Positions 17,429-25,521 of a stretch of 64,000 nucleotides of DNA are shown here, piece by piece (the stretch's first letter is position 1; each line of letters begins with the position of its first letter). Below the pieces are notes generated by a model. It was not told where the DNA came from and searched no databases. It worked only from the letters and a program-made list of their open reading frames with translations. Origin of the DNA: Agromyces sp. Leaf222 (lineage in GTDB: Bacteria; Actinomycetota; Actinomycetes; Actinomycetales; Microbacteriaceae); contig NZ_LMKQ01000004.1 of NCBI RefSeq assembly GCF_001421565.1, positions 124,001-188,000 of the forward strand, read 5' to 3'. The position numbers were made by a program, and so were the translations under genes.

Positions 17429-18793
17429 TCAGCCGATGCGGATCATCTTCTTGTTGACGAACTCGTCGGCGCCGAAGCGGCCGAGCTCGCGACCCGAACC
17501 CGAACGCTTGACGCCGCCGAAGGGCAGCTCGGCGCCGTCGGCCCCGACGACATTGACGAAGACCATGCCGGCCTCGATCTTGTCGGCGACGCGGAGGGCC
17601 TGCTCGTCGTCGGTCGTGAACACGTACGAGCCGAGGCCGAACGGCGTGTCGTTCGCGAGCTCGACGGCGGCGTCTTCGTCGGCGACCTTGAACACCTGGG
17701 CGACGGGGCCGAAGAACTCCTCGTGGAACGCGTCGGAGCCGGGCTTGACGTCGGTGAGGATCGTGGCCGAGTAGTAGTTGCCGTTGCGGGTGCCGCCCGC
17801 GTGCAGGGTCGCGCCCTGCGAGACGGCGCGTGCGACCTGGTCGGCGAGCCCGTCGGCGGCCTTGGCCGACGAGAGCGGGCCGAGGGCGGTGCCCTCCTTC
17901 GAGGGGTCGCCCTCCTCGACGGCGTTCATCGCGGCGGTGAACTTCTCGAGGAACGGCTCGTAGAGGTCCTCGACGACGATGAAGCGCTTGGCCGCGTTGC
18001 AGGCCTGGCCGTTGTTGTCGACGCGGGCGAAGACGGCGGCCTCGACGGTCGCGTCGAGGTCGTCGGTCGAGAGCAGGATGAAGGGGTCGGAGCCGCCGAG
18101 CTCGAGCACGACCTTCTTCAGGTGGCGACCGGCGATCTCGGCGACCGCGGCGCCGGCGCGCTCGGAGCCGGTGAGCGAGACGCCCTGCACGCGCGGGTCG
18201 GCGATGACCTGCTCGATCTGGTCGTGCGAGGCGTAGATGTTGACGTACGCGCCCTCGGGGAACCCGGCGTCGAGGAAGATCTGCTCCATGGCGGCGGCCG
18301 ACTCGGGGCACTGCTCGGCGTGCTTGAGCAGGATCGTGTTGCCGATGATGAGGTTCGGACCGGCGAAGCGGGCCACCTGGTAGAACGGGAAGTTCCACGG
18401 CATGATGCCGAGTAGCGGGCCGAGCGACGACCGGCGGATGAGGGCCGAGCCCTCGCCGGCCAGCAGGTCGATCTTCTCGTCGGCGAGCAGCGACTCGGCG
18501 TGGTCGGCGTAGTACTCGTAGATCGCGGCGGCGAACTCGACCTCGCCGACGGCCTGCTCGATGGGCTTGCCCATCTCGCGGACGATGATCTCGCCGAGCG
18601 CCTGCGCGCGCTCGTTGTGCAGCTCGGCCACGCGGCGGATGAGGGCGGCGCGCTCGGCGACCGTGGTGGTCTTCGACCAGGTGCGGTGCGCGTCGGTCGC
18701 CTTGGCGATCGCGGCCTGCAGGCCCTCGTCGGTGATCGTGTCGAAGGACTTGACCGTCTCGCCCGTGGCGGGATTGATCACGGCATAGCTCAT
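17429..18793 (-). CDS. NAD-dependent succinate-semialdehyde dehydrogenase, Sad/YneI type
   Basis: 454-aa aldehyde dehydrogenase. Key residues are the general-base Glu in VVLELGGSDPF (about Glu231), the nucleophile in NNGQACNAAKRF (Cys265), and EEFFGPVAQVF. The LGIMPWNFPFYQVARF segment and the short length (about 455 rather than 480-490) resemble E. coli Sad/YneI, which oxidises succinate semialdehyde; glutarate semialdehyde is an equally good guess here because a glutaryl-CoA dehydrogenase is nearby. The ATG at 18793 has a strong AAGGAG 7 nt upstream. It is 86 bp downstream of the Cache gene with its own promoter-like element, so it may be transcribed both with GntR-Cache and alone. Confidence 0.87.
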   Translation of the reverse strand: MSYAVINPATGETVKSFDTITDEGLQAAIAKATDAHRTWSKTTTVAERAALIRRVAELHNERAQALGEIIVREMGKPIEQAVGEVEFAAAIYEYYADHAESLLADEKIDLLAGEGSALIRRSSLGPLLGIMPWNFPFYQVARFAGPNLIIGNTILLKHAEQCPESAAAMEQIFLDAGFPEGAYVNIYASHDQIEQVIADPRVQGVSLTGSERAGAAVAEIAGRHLKKVVLELGGSDPFILLSTDDLDATVEAAVFARVDNNGQACNAAKRFIVVEDLYEPFLEKFTAAMNAVEEGDPSKEGTALGPLSSAKAADGLADQVARAVSQGATLHAGGTRNGNYYSATILTDVKPGSDAFHEEFFGPVAQVFKVADEDAAVELANDTPFGLGSYVFTTDDEQALRVADKIEAGMVFVNVVGADGAELPFGGVKRSGSGRELGRFGADEFVNKKMIRIG

Positions 18794-18857
18794 GGGGTTT
18801 CTCCTTTTCGGGTGCACGCACGCAGAGCTTCGTCTGCCTCGGTGCCTACGCTCACCT

Positions 18858-18880
18858 CAAAGATATAACAACGAATGATT
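18858..18880 (-). promoter_or_regulatory. Aldehyde dehydrogenase promoter with AATCAT motif
   Basis: On the minus strand AATCAT (18875-18880) is followed by 7 nt and TATATC/TATCTT, a -10-like region. The layout matches the permease promoter (16300) and the CoA-transferase promoter (20442). The motif abuts the stop codon of the Cache gene. Confidence 0.5.
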
Positions 18881-19641
18881 CAGTTCGACCCGGATGCCGC
18901 GGGGTCGACGAGCACGCGCAGCGGCGTTCCGGGGCACGGCTCGCCCGCGGCATCCGCCGGGGTCAGCTGGCCGACCTGCAGCGTCGGCTCGGTCGAGAGC
19001 ACGACCCGGCCCTCGTCGTTCACGAGGGCGAGCGGCACGTCGACGTCGAGGAACGCGGCGAGGAGCGCGCGCTCGAGGCGTCGCACCGCGACATCCGCCC
19101 CGATGACTCCGACCATGCGCGGCTCGCCGGCCTCGCCGTGCCCGGCCGTGCCGAGGGCAGCCGTCGCATGCACCGGCATGGTGAGCGTCAGGATGTAGTC
19201 GCACGTGCAGAGGTGGTCGACGTACGGACCGGTGACGTGCGCGTGCCTGGTGGTCGCGGGGATGCGGTACCACTCGAGTGCTCGGAAGTCGCGCAGGTAC
19301 TCGGTGTAGCCGCGAGTCGTCAGGTCGAGGCGCGTCGGCTCGGTCGTCGAGCCGAGCACGGGGTTCGCGTCGAGCGGGCCCAGCCACCACGCGAAGTGCA
19401 CGTCGCGGCCGCGCACGATCTCGCCGTCGGCGATGAACCCGGCGCCGACGAGCAGCGGCTCGGGCTCGGTGAGGCGCGGGAGCACGAGTGAGGCGACGAC
19501 TTGGTCGATCTCGGCCGGACGGGTCTCGGGGGAGGCGTCGATCACCTGCTCGACCGGCGCCCGCCAGGCGACGAGCTGGTCGAAGACGCCGGCGAACACC
19601 TCGCCGACGGCGATCGCGACGTCATGCGGTGAGCGGGGCAT
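18880..19641 (-). CDS. Stand-alone Cache (PDC) sensor domain protein
   Basis: 253 aa without signal peptide, membrane helix or output domain, so it should be cytosolic. The middle and C-terminal parts look like a PDC/Cache ligand-binding fold: FRALEWYRIPATTRHAHVTG, PYVDHLCTCDYILTLTMPV, VGVIGADVAVRRLE. Such domains normally sit outside the membrane in chemoreceptors and kinases and bind amino acids, amines or carboxylates. The ATG at 19641 has GGGAGG 8 nt upstream and overlaps the end of the GntR gene by 20 nt, so the two are translationally coupled. The likely role is to give the GntR regulator a ligand signal, or to bind or process the inducer; this is inference. Confidence 0.72.
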   Translation of the reverse strand: MPRSPHDVAIAVGEVFAGVFDQLVAWRAPVEQVIDASPETRPAEIDQVVASLVLPRLTEPEPLLVGAGFIADGEIVRGRDVHFAWWLGPLDANPVLGSTTEPTRLDLTTRGYTEYLRDFRALEWYRIPATTRHAHVTGPYVDHLCTCDYILTLTMPVHATAALGTAGHGEAGEPRMVGVIGADVAVRRLERALLAAFLDVDVPLALVNDEGRVVLSTEPTLQVGQLTPADAAGEPCPGTPLRVLVDPAASGSN

Positions 19642-20392
19642 CGAGCACACCTCCCCGTTCGATGCGGGCCTTCGCGGCGAGGAGCGGCACGGTGAGTCCG
19701 CTCAGCAGGTCGCCGGCGGCCTCTCGGGCCTTCGCCGGGCGGTGGGCGGCCACGGCACGCACGATGCGGCGGTCGTGGGCCGCGGCATCCGCTCGGTGCT
19801 GCGCATCGTCGAGGCCGAGCAGCAGGAGCGGGCCGAACTCGGCCTGCAGGCGGATCTGCTCGCGCACGAGCCTGGCCGACTGGCTCAGCACGGCGACCTC
19901 GAGGAAGAACCCGCCCTGGTTCGTGCGAGCGGATGCCGCGGTGTCGAAGTCGGAGGCCGCGAGCCAGGCCGCGAGCCGCTCGGCGTCGCCGGTCGACGCG
20001 CGCTCGGCGGCGCGTTCGGCGGCGCCGGCGAGGATCGCCCCGAAGTAGACGGCCATGTCGCTGAGCTCGACCTGGGCGAGGGCGCGGAGCCGTGCGGCGA
20101 TGATCGTGTGGTGGTCGTCGTCGGCCGCGGTGACGAAGCTGCCGCCGTCGCGGCCGCGACGGGTCTCGACGAGCCCGGCCTCGCGGAGGATGCCGAGCCC
20201 CTCGCGCACGGTGATGAGGGCGACGCCGAAGCGGCGGGCGAGCTCCGGCTCGCTCGGCAGGCGTTCGCCTGGGCCGAGCACGCCGAGCACGATGCCGTCG
20301 GTGAGGCGCTGGGCGACCTGTTCGGCGCGGCCGGTGTCGGCGAGCTGGGCGAACACGGCCTCGCGCGCGCCGGGGCCCACCCTCGATTCCAT
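19622..20392 (-). CDS. GntR/FadR-type transcriptional regulator (FCD family)
   Basis: 256 aa. The N-terminal winged helix reads ERLPSEPELARRFGVALITVREGLGILREAGLVETRRGR (shown here only as landmark; positions about 40-80), the standard GntR DNA-binding domain. The all-helical C-terminal half is FCD-like, but the usual metal-binding D-x3-FH start is replaced (GGFFLEVAVLS), so ligand binding may differ. The ATG follows TAGCCT (20399-20404, minus) by 6 nt, a leaderless start. Divergent from the CoA-transferase operon, whose promoter it probably controls, and coupled to the Cache gene. Confidence 0.85.
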   Translation of the reverse strand: MESRVGPGAREAVFAQLADTGRAEQVAQRLTDGIVLGVLGPGERLPSEPELARRFGVALITVREGLGILREAGLVETRRGRDGGSFVTAADDDHHTIIAARLRALAQVELSDMAVYFGAILAGAAERAAERASTGDAERLAAWLAASDFDTAASARTNQGGFFLEVAVLSQSARLVREQIRLQAEFGPLLLLGLDDAQHRADAAAHDRRIVRAVAAHRPAKAREAAGDLLSGLTVPLLAAKARIERGGVLDAPLTA

Positions 20393-20441
20393 GCGTTCAG
20401 GCTAGCCGAGCAGGGCGGTCGCGGCTGGCGGCTCGCGCAGA

Positions 20442-20459
20442 AATCATTCAAGATAGGAT
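20442..20459 (+). promoter_or_regulatory. CoA-transferase operon promoter/operator, AATCAT-N6-TAGGAT
   Basis: AATCAT (20442-20447), 6 nt, TAGGAT (20454-20459) as -10 box. TCATTC and GATGAA also form a short inverted repeat around it. The third copy of the motif shared with 16300 and 18875, within 50 bp of the GntR promoter. Confidence 0.55.
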
Positions 20460-20506
20460 GAATTGGAGCGGCGTCGCGGCCGCACACACGTGGAGAGGCG
20501 GAAGCG

Positions 20507-21754
20507 ATGCACGACGAGTCCCCGGAGACCCGGCACGCCGCGCCCGACGGGGTGCTCCGCGGCATCCGCGTGGCCGACTTCAGCCGCGTGCTCGCCGGCC
20601 CCTACGCGACGATGATGCTCGCCGACTTCGGCGCCGACGTCGTGAAGGTCGAACCGCCGACGGGCGACGACACCCGGCACTGGACCCCGCCCGTCGACGC
20701 GAACGGGCAGTCCACCTACTTCGGCAGCGTCAACCGCAACAAGCGATCGGTCGCCCTCGACCTCGCGGATGTCGCCGGGCTGGCTGAGGCGCGACGCCTC
20801 GCCGCTACCGCCGACGTCGTCATCGAGAACTTCCGCCCGGGGGTCATGGCGCGGTTCGGCCTCGCCTACGACGACGTGCGGGCGATGAACCCCGGCGTCG
20901 TCTACTGCTCGATCACGGGGTTCGGTGCGGGCCAGGGCGCCGCGCTCGCCGGATACGACCTGCTCGTGCAGGCCGTCGGCGGCCTCATGTCGATCACGGG
21001 CGACCCCGACGGCGCACCCGCCAAGGCCGGCGTCGCGCTCGTCGACGTGCTCACCGGGCAGAACGCGCTCGCCGGCATCCTGCTCGCCCTGCGCGAGCGC
21101 GACCGCACCGGAGCGGGCCAGCTCGTCGAGATCGACCTGCTCGGCAGCCTGCTCTCCGCGCTCACGAACCAGGCCGGCTCGACCCTCGCGACCGGCACGC
21201 CGCCCCGCAGGCTCGGCAACGCGCACCCGAGCATCGCGCCCTACGCCGTCTTCTCGGCCGAGGACCGCGAGCTCGTCATCGCCGTGGGCAACGACAAGCA
21301 GTTCCGGGCGCTCGCCGGGGTGCTCGGCCTCGCGGGGCCCGGGGTCGCCGGGCCCGGGCTCGCCGGGCCCGGGCTCGCCGACGACCCGCGGTTCGCGACG
21401 AACGCCTCGCGCGTCGCCCACCGCGCCGAGCTGACCGCGATCATCGAGGAGCGGCTCGTCGCGGCATCCGCTGCGCACTGGATCGACGAACTGGCCTCCG
21501 CGAGCGTGCCGGCCGGACTCGTGAACGACATCGGCGAGGCCGTCGCGTTCGCCGAGTCGCTCGGACTCGAGCCCGTCGCCGAGACGCGACGCGGTGGCGA
21601 CGCCGCGGTCAGCCGCTCGATCGTCAACCCCATCCACCTCACGGCGACGCCCGCCGCGTATCGCACGCCGCCGCCCGCGCTCGACGAGCACGCGGGGGCC
21701 GACTGGTACCACCTCGACGACCGGCACCACCCTTCGGAAGGACCGCACGCATGA
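20507..21754 (+). CDS. Type III CoA-transferase (CaiB/BaiF family)
   Basis: 415 aa. Family III CoA-transferase, moving CoA between acyl-CoA and a free acid. Visible landmarks: GVLRGIRVADFSRVLAGPYATMML at the start (positions about 14-37), EPPTGDDTRHW, the Asp nucleophile region RNKRSVALDLAD, and ENFRPGVMARFGL. Followed with ATGA overlap by glutaryl-CoA dehydrogenase, so it likely activates glutarate using succinyl-CoA, as the human glutarate CoA-transferase does. Residues about 277-291 contain a Gly-Pro-Gly-Leu/Val-Ala triplication from a 15-bp tandem repeat, not expected in the family. The ATG has GGAGAGGCGG upstream. Confidence 0.88.
   Translation: MHDESPETRHAAPDGVLRGIRVADFSRVLAGPYATMMLADFGADVVKVEPPTGDDTRHWTPPVDANGQSTYFGSVNRNKRSVALDLADVAGLAEARRLAATADVVIENFRPGVMARFGLAYDDVRAMNPGVVYCSITGFGAGQGAALAGYDLLVQAVGGLMSITGDPDGAPAKAGVALVDVLTGQNALAGILLALRERDRTGAGQLVEIDLLGSLLSALTNQAGSTLATGTPPRRLGNAHPSIAPYAVFSAEDRELVIAVGNDKQFRALAGVLGLAGPGVAGPGLAGPGLADDPRFATNASRVAHRAELTAIIEERLVAASAAHWIDELASASVPAGLVNDIGEAVAFAESLGLEPVAETRRGGDAAVSRSIVNPIHLTATPAAYRTPPPALDEHAGADWYHLDDRHHPSEGPHA
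21335..21379 (+). repeat. In-frame 3 x 15-bp tandem repeat in the CoA-transferase gene
   Basis: GGGCCCGGG(G/C)TCGCC at 21335-21349, 21350-21364 and 21365-21379; the first copy differs by one base. It encodes G-P-G-V/L-A three times in a surface-loop position before ADDPRFATN. Confidence 0.9.
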
Positions 21755-22950
21755 CCGCCATCGCCCCCCGCATCGACACGGTGTTCGACCTCGACGCCCT
21801 CCTCACCGACGAGGAGCGCGAGTGGCAGCAGCGTGCGCGCACGGTCGCGCAGGAGCGGATCCTGCCGATCATCGAGGAGGACTTCGAGAACAAGCACTTC
21901 CGTCGCGAGCTCGTGAAGGTCATGGGCGATGCCGGGTTCCTCGGCATGCACCTGAAGGGCTACGGATGCGCCGGCGCCGGCGCCGTGGCGTACGGGCTCG
22001 TGTGCCTCGAGCTCGAGGCCGCCGACAGCGGCTGGCGCACGTTCGTGTCGGTGCAGGGGTCGCTCGCGATGAGCGCGATCCACAAGTACGGCTCCGAGGA
22101 GCAGAAGCAGCGGTGGCTGCCCGGCATGGCCGCGGGCGACCTGATCGGATGCTTCGCCCTGACCGAGCCCCAGGGCGGCAGCGACCCGGCGGCGATGACC
22201 ACGGTCGCGCGACGCGACGGCGACGAGTGGGTCATCGACGGCGCAAAGCGCTGGATCGGCCTCGCCTCGCTCGCCGACGTCGCCGTCGTGTGGGCGCGCG
22301 TCGACGATCCGTCGGGTGCGTTCGGCGAGGGCGGCAGCGCGGTGCGCGGATTCCTCGTGCCGACCACGACCGCGGGGTTCACCGCGACGCCGATCGACGG
22401 CAAGCTCTCGATGCGCGCCTCGGTGCAGTGCGACGTCGACCTCGAGGGCGTCCGCGTGCCGGCCGACGCACTGCTGCCGGGGGCCTCCGGCCTCTCCGGA
22501 CCCTTCGGATGCCTCAACGAGGCGCGCTACGGCATCGTCTGGGGCGCCATGGGCGCCGCCCGCTCATGCCTCGAGGCCGCCCTCGACCGCTCGATGACGC
22601 GCGAGGTGTTCGGCAAGCCGATCGGCGCCAACCAGCTCACGCAGGCCAAGCTCGCCGACATGTTCGTCGAGGTCGAGAAGGGCGTGCTGCTCGCCCTGCA
22701 CCTCGGCCGGCTCAAGGAGCGCGGGGCGCTGACGCCCGCGCAGATCTCGGTCGGCAAGCTCAACAGCGTGCGCGAGGCGCTCGAGATCGCGCACCAGGCG
22801 CGCTCGATCCTCGCCGGCGACGGCATCACGAACGCGTTCCCCGTCATGCGGCACGCGGCGAACCTCGAGTCGGTGCGCACCTACGAGGGCACCGACGAGA
22901 TCCACCAGCTCGTGCTCGGCCGGGCGCTCACGGGCATCGCGGCGTTCTAG
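21751..22950 (+). CDS. Glutaryl-CoA dehydrogenase (acyl-CoA dehydrogenase family)
   Basis: 399 aa FAD enzyme that oxidises and decarboxylates glutaryl-CoA to crotonyl-CoA in lysine, hydroxylysine and tryptophan breakdown. Signs of this subfamily: IGCFALTEPQGGSDPAAM, an RWIGLASLADVAVVWAR segment, and the C-terminal NLESVRTYEGTDEIHQLVLGRALTG (listed by position: about 369-395) with catalytic Glu379 in YEGT. The upstream type III CoA-transferase supports glutaryl-CoA rather than another substrate. Starts with ATGA overlap and is translationally coupled. Confidence 0.88.
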   Translation: MTAIAPRIDTVFDLDALLTDEEREWQQRARTVAQERILPIIEEDFENKHFRRELVKVMGDAGFLGMHLKGYGCAGAGAVAYGLVCLELEAADSGWRTFVSVQGSLAMSAIHKYGSEEQKQRWLPGMAAGDLIGCFALTEPQGGSDPAAMTTVARRDGDEWVIDGAKRWIGLASLADVAVVWARVDDPSGAFGEGGSAVRGFLVPTTTAGFTATPIDGKLSMRASVQCDVDLEGVRVPADALLPGASGLSGPFGCLNEARYGIVWGAMGAARSCLEAALDRSMTREVFGKPIGANQLTQAKLADMFVEVEKGVLLALHLGRLKERGALTPAQISVGKLNSVREALEIAHQARSILAGDGITNAFPVMRHAANLESVRTYEGTDEIHQLVLGRALTGIAAF

Positions 22951-23012
22951 CGCCAGCAGGCCGCCGCACGACTTCACCACCACCACAACCGCACCACCAT
23001 CAAGGAGCAGTC

Positions 23013-23270
23013 ATGAAGGCAACGGAGCCTCGACTCACCCGCGCCGTCGTCGAGTGGACCGGATGGGGCACCGCCCCCGTTCCGGTCCGCGACGACGCCC
23101 GCGTCATCGCCAGGTTCGGCGCCACGGCCGGACCGGCACTCGTCAAGGCGGCCCGACGCCTCGAGGCCGACTACACCGGCTGTTCTGCGGAGTTCCGCAC
23201 GCGGCATCCGGAACTCGGCGTCGACGCCGTCGAGGCGCTCGCCTGGGCGAACGCGCACGACACCCTGTAG
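23013..23270 (+). CDS. Small hypothetical protein (85 aa) in the CoA-transferase operon
   Basis: ORF 62 nt after the glutaryl-CoA dehydrogenase stop with a good AAGGAG 5-6 nt before ATG. It begins MKATEPRLTRAVVEWTGWG and ends VEALAWANAHDTL, soluble, without signal or membrane segment, not recognised. Codon use is like its neighbours (GAC, GCC, CTC preferred), and a strong terminator follows directly, so I take it as a real third gene of the operon. Confidence 0.65.
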   Translation: MKATEPRLTRAVVEWTGWGTAPVPVRDDARVIARFGATAGPALVKAARRLEADYTGCSAEFRTRHPELGVDAVEALAWANAHDTL

Positions 23271-23284
23271 CCCGACGTCGACGC

Positions 23285-23320
23285 CGAAGGGCGCCTCGGC
23301 CGAAGCCGGGGCGCCCTTCG
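23285..23320 (+). terminator. 16-bp hairpin terminator of the CoA-transferase operon
   Basis: CGAAGGGCGCCTCGGC (23285-23300) / GCCGGGGCGCCCTTCG (23305-23320), one wobble, CGAA loop. Confidence 0.85.
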
Positions 23321-23336
23321 CATGCGCGGTGCGGCG

Positions 23337-23666
23337 TCAGTTGATGCCGGGGATGATGAGCCACTGGTTGACGAGCACGATCCACACGGCGATCACGACG
23401 AGCGCGGCGACCGTGACGCCGCGGCCGGTGCGGCCGCCGGCGAAGAGCGCGACGACCAGTGCGATGAGGGTCGCGACGCCGAGCACGAGCGAGCCCCACG
23501 GAATGCCGGGCACGAAGAACGTGAGCAGGAACAGCGCCGCGACGATGACCTCGATGACGCCGACGACGGTGGAACCGCCACGGGCGCGCAGACGCCAGAT
23601 GCCGTCGATGAGGGCGAGGACGCCGCCGATGAGCGCGATGAGCAGGAGCCAGGTCAGGGTGATCAT
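23337..23666 (-). CDS. Small four-helix membrane protein
   Basis: 109 aa, almost entirely hydrophobic: four segments starting with MITLTWLLLIALIGGVLAL and ending VVIAVWIVLVNQWLIIPGIN, with a short R-L-R-A-R-G-G loop after helix 1. I do not recognise a family. The ATG at 23666 has AGGGA at the right distance; the open frame extends upstream but the long version would lack a ribosome site. Convergent with the operon ending at 23270. Confidence 0.7.
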   Translation of the reverse strand: MITLTWLLLIALIGGVLALIDGIWRLRARGGSTVVGVIEVIVAALFLLTFFVPGIPWGSLVLGVATLIALVVALFAGGRTGRGVTVAALVVIAVWIVLVNQWLIIPGIN

Positions 23667-23933
23667 GAGGTTCCCTTCGGGTAGCGGTGCGGGGACACCG
23701 TGCCGTCGGCAGTTTCCGACGACCTCGCAACGGTAGCGATGACGTGGGGTGCGAGATTGGGGGTTGCGGTGCACCATGGAACGCGTGTATCCCGCGCGCC
23801 GAGGCCGGCCGGGAATGCAACGGGGGGTCACGCGGTTTCCCTCTGGGACGCCCGCGTGATGGACTCGAACCGCGCCGGGCGGCCGAACACGGCACCGGCA
23901 CGATCTGCCATCCCCACGAACGGAGCACCACCC

Positions 23934-24740
23934 ATGTCACGCGCCCGCAGCATCCTCGGCCTCGCCGCCGCATCCGCCGCCGTCCTCGCCCTCGCGGCCT
24001 GCTCGAGCGGCACGCCCGCAGCGAGCGACGATGCAGCCGACGACGAGTACGGGCTCGTGAAGGCCGGCACGCTCACGGTCGCGACCGAGGGCACGTACCG
24101 TCCGTTCAGCTTCCACGACGAGGGCTCGGGCGACCTGGTGGGCTACGACGTCGAGATCGCCGAGGCCGTCGCCGATGAGCTGGGCCTCGAGATCGAGTTC
24201 CAGGAGACCCAGTGGGACGCGATCTTCGCGGGACTCGAGGCCGGCCGGTTCGACGTCATCGCCAACCAGGTCTCGATCAACCCCGAGCGCGAGGAGTCCT
24301 ACCTCTTCAGCACGCCGTACACGGTCTCGCCGAGCGTCGTCGTGGTGAACGAGGGCGACACCTCCATCTCGAGCTTCGAGGACCTCGCGGGCAAGACGAC
24401 CGCGCAGTCGCTGACGAGCAACTTCTACCAGCTCGCCGTCGACGCGGGCGCGAACGTCGAGGCCGTCGAGGGCTGGGCGCAGGCCGTTGCACTCCTCGAG
24501 CAGGGCCGGGTCGATGCCACCGTCAACGACAAGCTGACCTTCCTCGACTACCTGAAGACCAACCCCGACGCGAAGCTCGAGGCCGTCGCCGAGACCGACC
24601 CCAGCAAGAGCGCCTTCGCGTTCACCAAGGACAAGACGGCCCTCGTGAAGTCCGTCGACGAGGCCCTCGAGACGCTTCGCGCCGATGGCACGCTCGCCGA
24701 GATCGGCGAGAAGTACTTCGGCGCCGACGTCTCGGAGTAG
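23934..24740 (+). CDS. Polar amino acid ABC transporter, substrate-binding lipoprotein
   Basis: 268 aa type II periplasmic-binding-like protein, cluster 3. Signal peptide with lipobox LAAC (Cys about 23), so membrane-anchored outside. TLTVATEGTYRPFSFHD starts the mature fold, followed by GYDVEIAEAVADELGLEIEF and TQWDAIFAGLEAGRFDVIANQ, the usual amino-acid-binding signature. It resembles cystine/glutamine binding proteins; the ligand is not provable. First gene of a three-gene operon, separated from the permease by a hairpin (24778-24811) that may keep binding protein in excess. Confidence 0.9.
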   Translation: MSRARSILGLAAASAAVLALAACSSGTPAASDDAADDEYGLVKAGTLTVATEGTYRPFSFHDEGSGDLVGYDVEIAEAVADELGLEIEFQETQWDAIFAGLEAGRFDVIANQVSINPEREESYLFSTPYTVSPSVVVVNEGDTSISSFEDLAGKTTAQSLTSNFYQLAVDAGANVEAVEGWAQAVALLEQGRVDATVNDKLTFLDYLKTNPDAKLEAVAETDPSKSAFAFTKDKTALVKSVDEALETLRADGTLAEIGEKYFGADVSE

Positions 24741-24777
24741 TACCTTCCAGAACAAGCGCGCGAGCGCATCGGCGTCG

Positions 24778-24811
24778 CGCGAGCGCGTCCGTTCCGACGG
24801 GCGCGCTCGCG
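24778..24811 (+). terminator. Intra-operon attenuating hairpin
   Basis: CGCGAGCGCGTCCGT (24778-24792) / ACGGGCGCGCTCGCG (24797-24811), TCCG loop, one wobble. Placed between binding-protein and permease genes, where partial termination or mRNA protection commonly sets unequal expression. Confidence 0.6.
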
Positions 24812-24852
24812 TCTGACGCCGCCGACTCGCCTGAGCGGAAGGGGCTGTCGAC

Positions 24853-25521
24853 GTGGATTCCTCGGGCTGGCAACTGTTCCTCGACTCCTTCTGGCCGATC
24901 GTGTGGGGCGGGCTGAGCGGCACCATCCCGCTCGCCCTGGCCTCGTTCGCGATCGGCCTCGTGCTGGCGCTCGGCGTCGCGCTCGCGCGGCTCTCGAAGA
25001 ACCGGGTGCTCTCGGGCGCGGCCCGGTTCTTCATCTCGGTGATCCGCGGCACGCCGCTGCTCGTGCAGCTGTTCGTGATCTTCTACGGACTGCCGGCGGT
25101 CGGTCTCGTCATCGATCCGTGGCCGAGCGCGATCATCGCGTTCTCGCTCAACGTCGGCGGCTACGGCGCCGAGATCATCAGGGCGGCGATCCTGTCGGTG
25201 CCGAAGGGCCAATGGGAGGCCGGGTACACGATCGGCATGTCCTCGGGCACGACGCTGCGCCGCATCATCCTGCCCCAGGCGGCGCGCGTCTCGGTGCCGC
25301 CGCTGTCGAACACGTTCATCTCGCTCGTGAAGGACACCTCGCTCGCCTCGCTGATCCTCGTGACCGAGCTGTTCCGCGTCTCGCAGCAGATCGCGGCGTT
25401 CAGCCAGGAGTTCATGCTGCTCTACCTCGAAGCCGCGCTCGTGTACTGGCTGTTCTGCCTCGTGCTCTCGAGCGGGCAGACCGTCATCGAGAGGAGGCTC
25501 GACCGCTATGTCGCCGTCTGA
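24853..25521 (+). CDS. Polar amino acid ABC transporter permease
   Basis: 222-aa inner-membrane subunit of the HisMQ type with about five helices. The family signature [24 protein letters not shown] and the EAA loop [23 protein letters not shown] (positions about 121-157) are present. Starts with GTG 12 nt after GGAAGGGG-like purines; the end overlaps the ATPase gene by 14 nt. The only permease gene, so probably a homodimer. Confidence 0.92.
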   Translation: MDSSGWQLFLDSFWPIVWGGLSGTIPLALASFAIGLVLALGVALARLSKNRVLSGAARFFISVIRGTPLLVQLFVIFYGLPAVGLVIDPWPSAIIAFSLNVGGYGAEIIRAAILSVPKGQWEAGYTIGMSSGTTLRRIILPQAARVSVPPLSNTFISLVKDTSLASLILVTELFRVSQQIAAFSQEFMLLYLEAALVYWLFCLVLSSGQTVIERRLDRYVAV

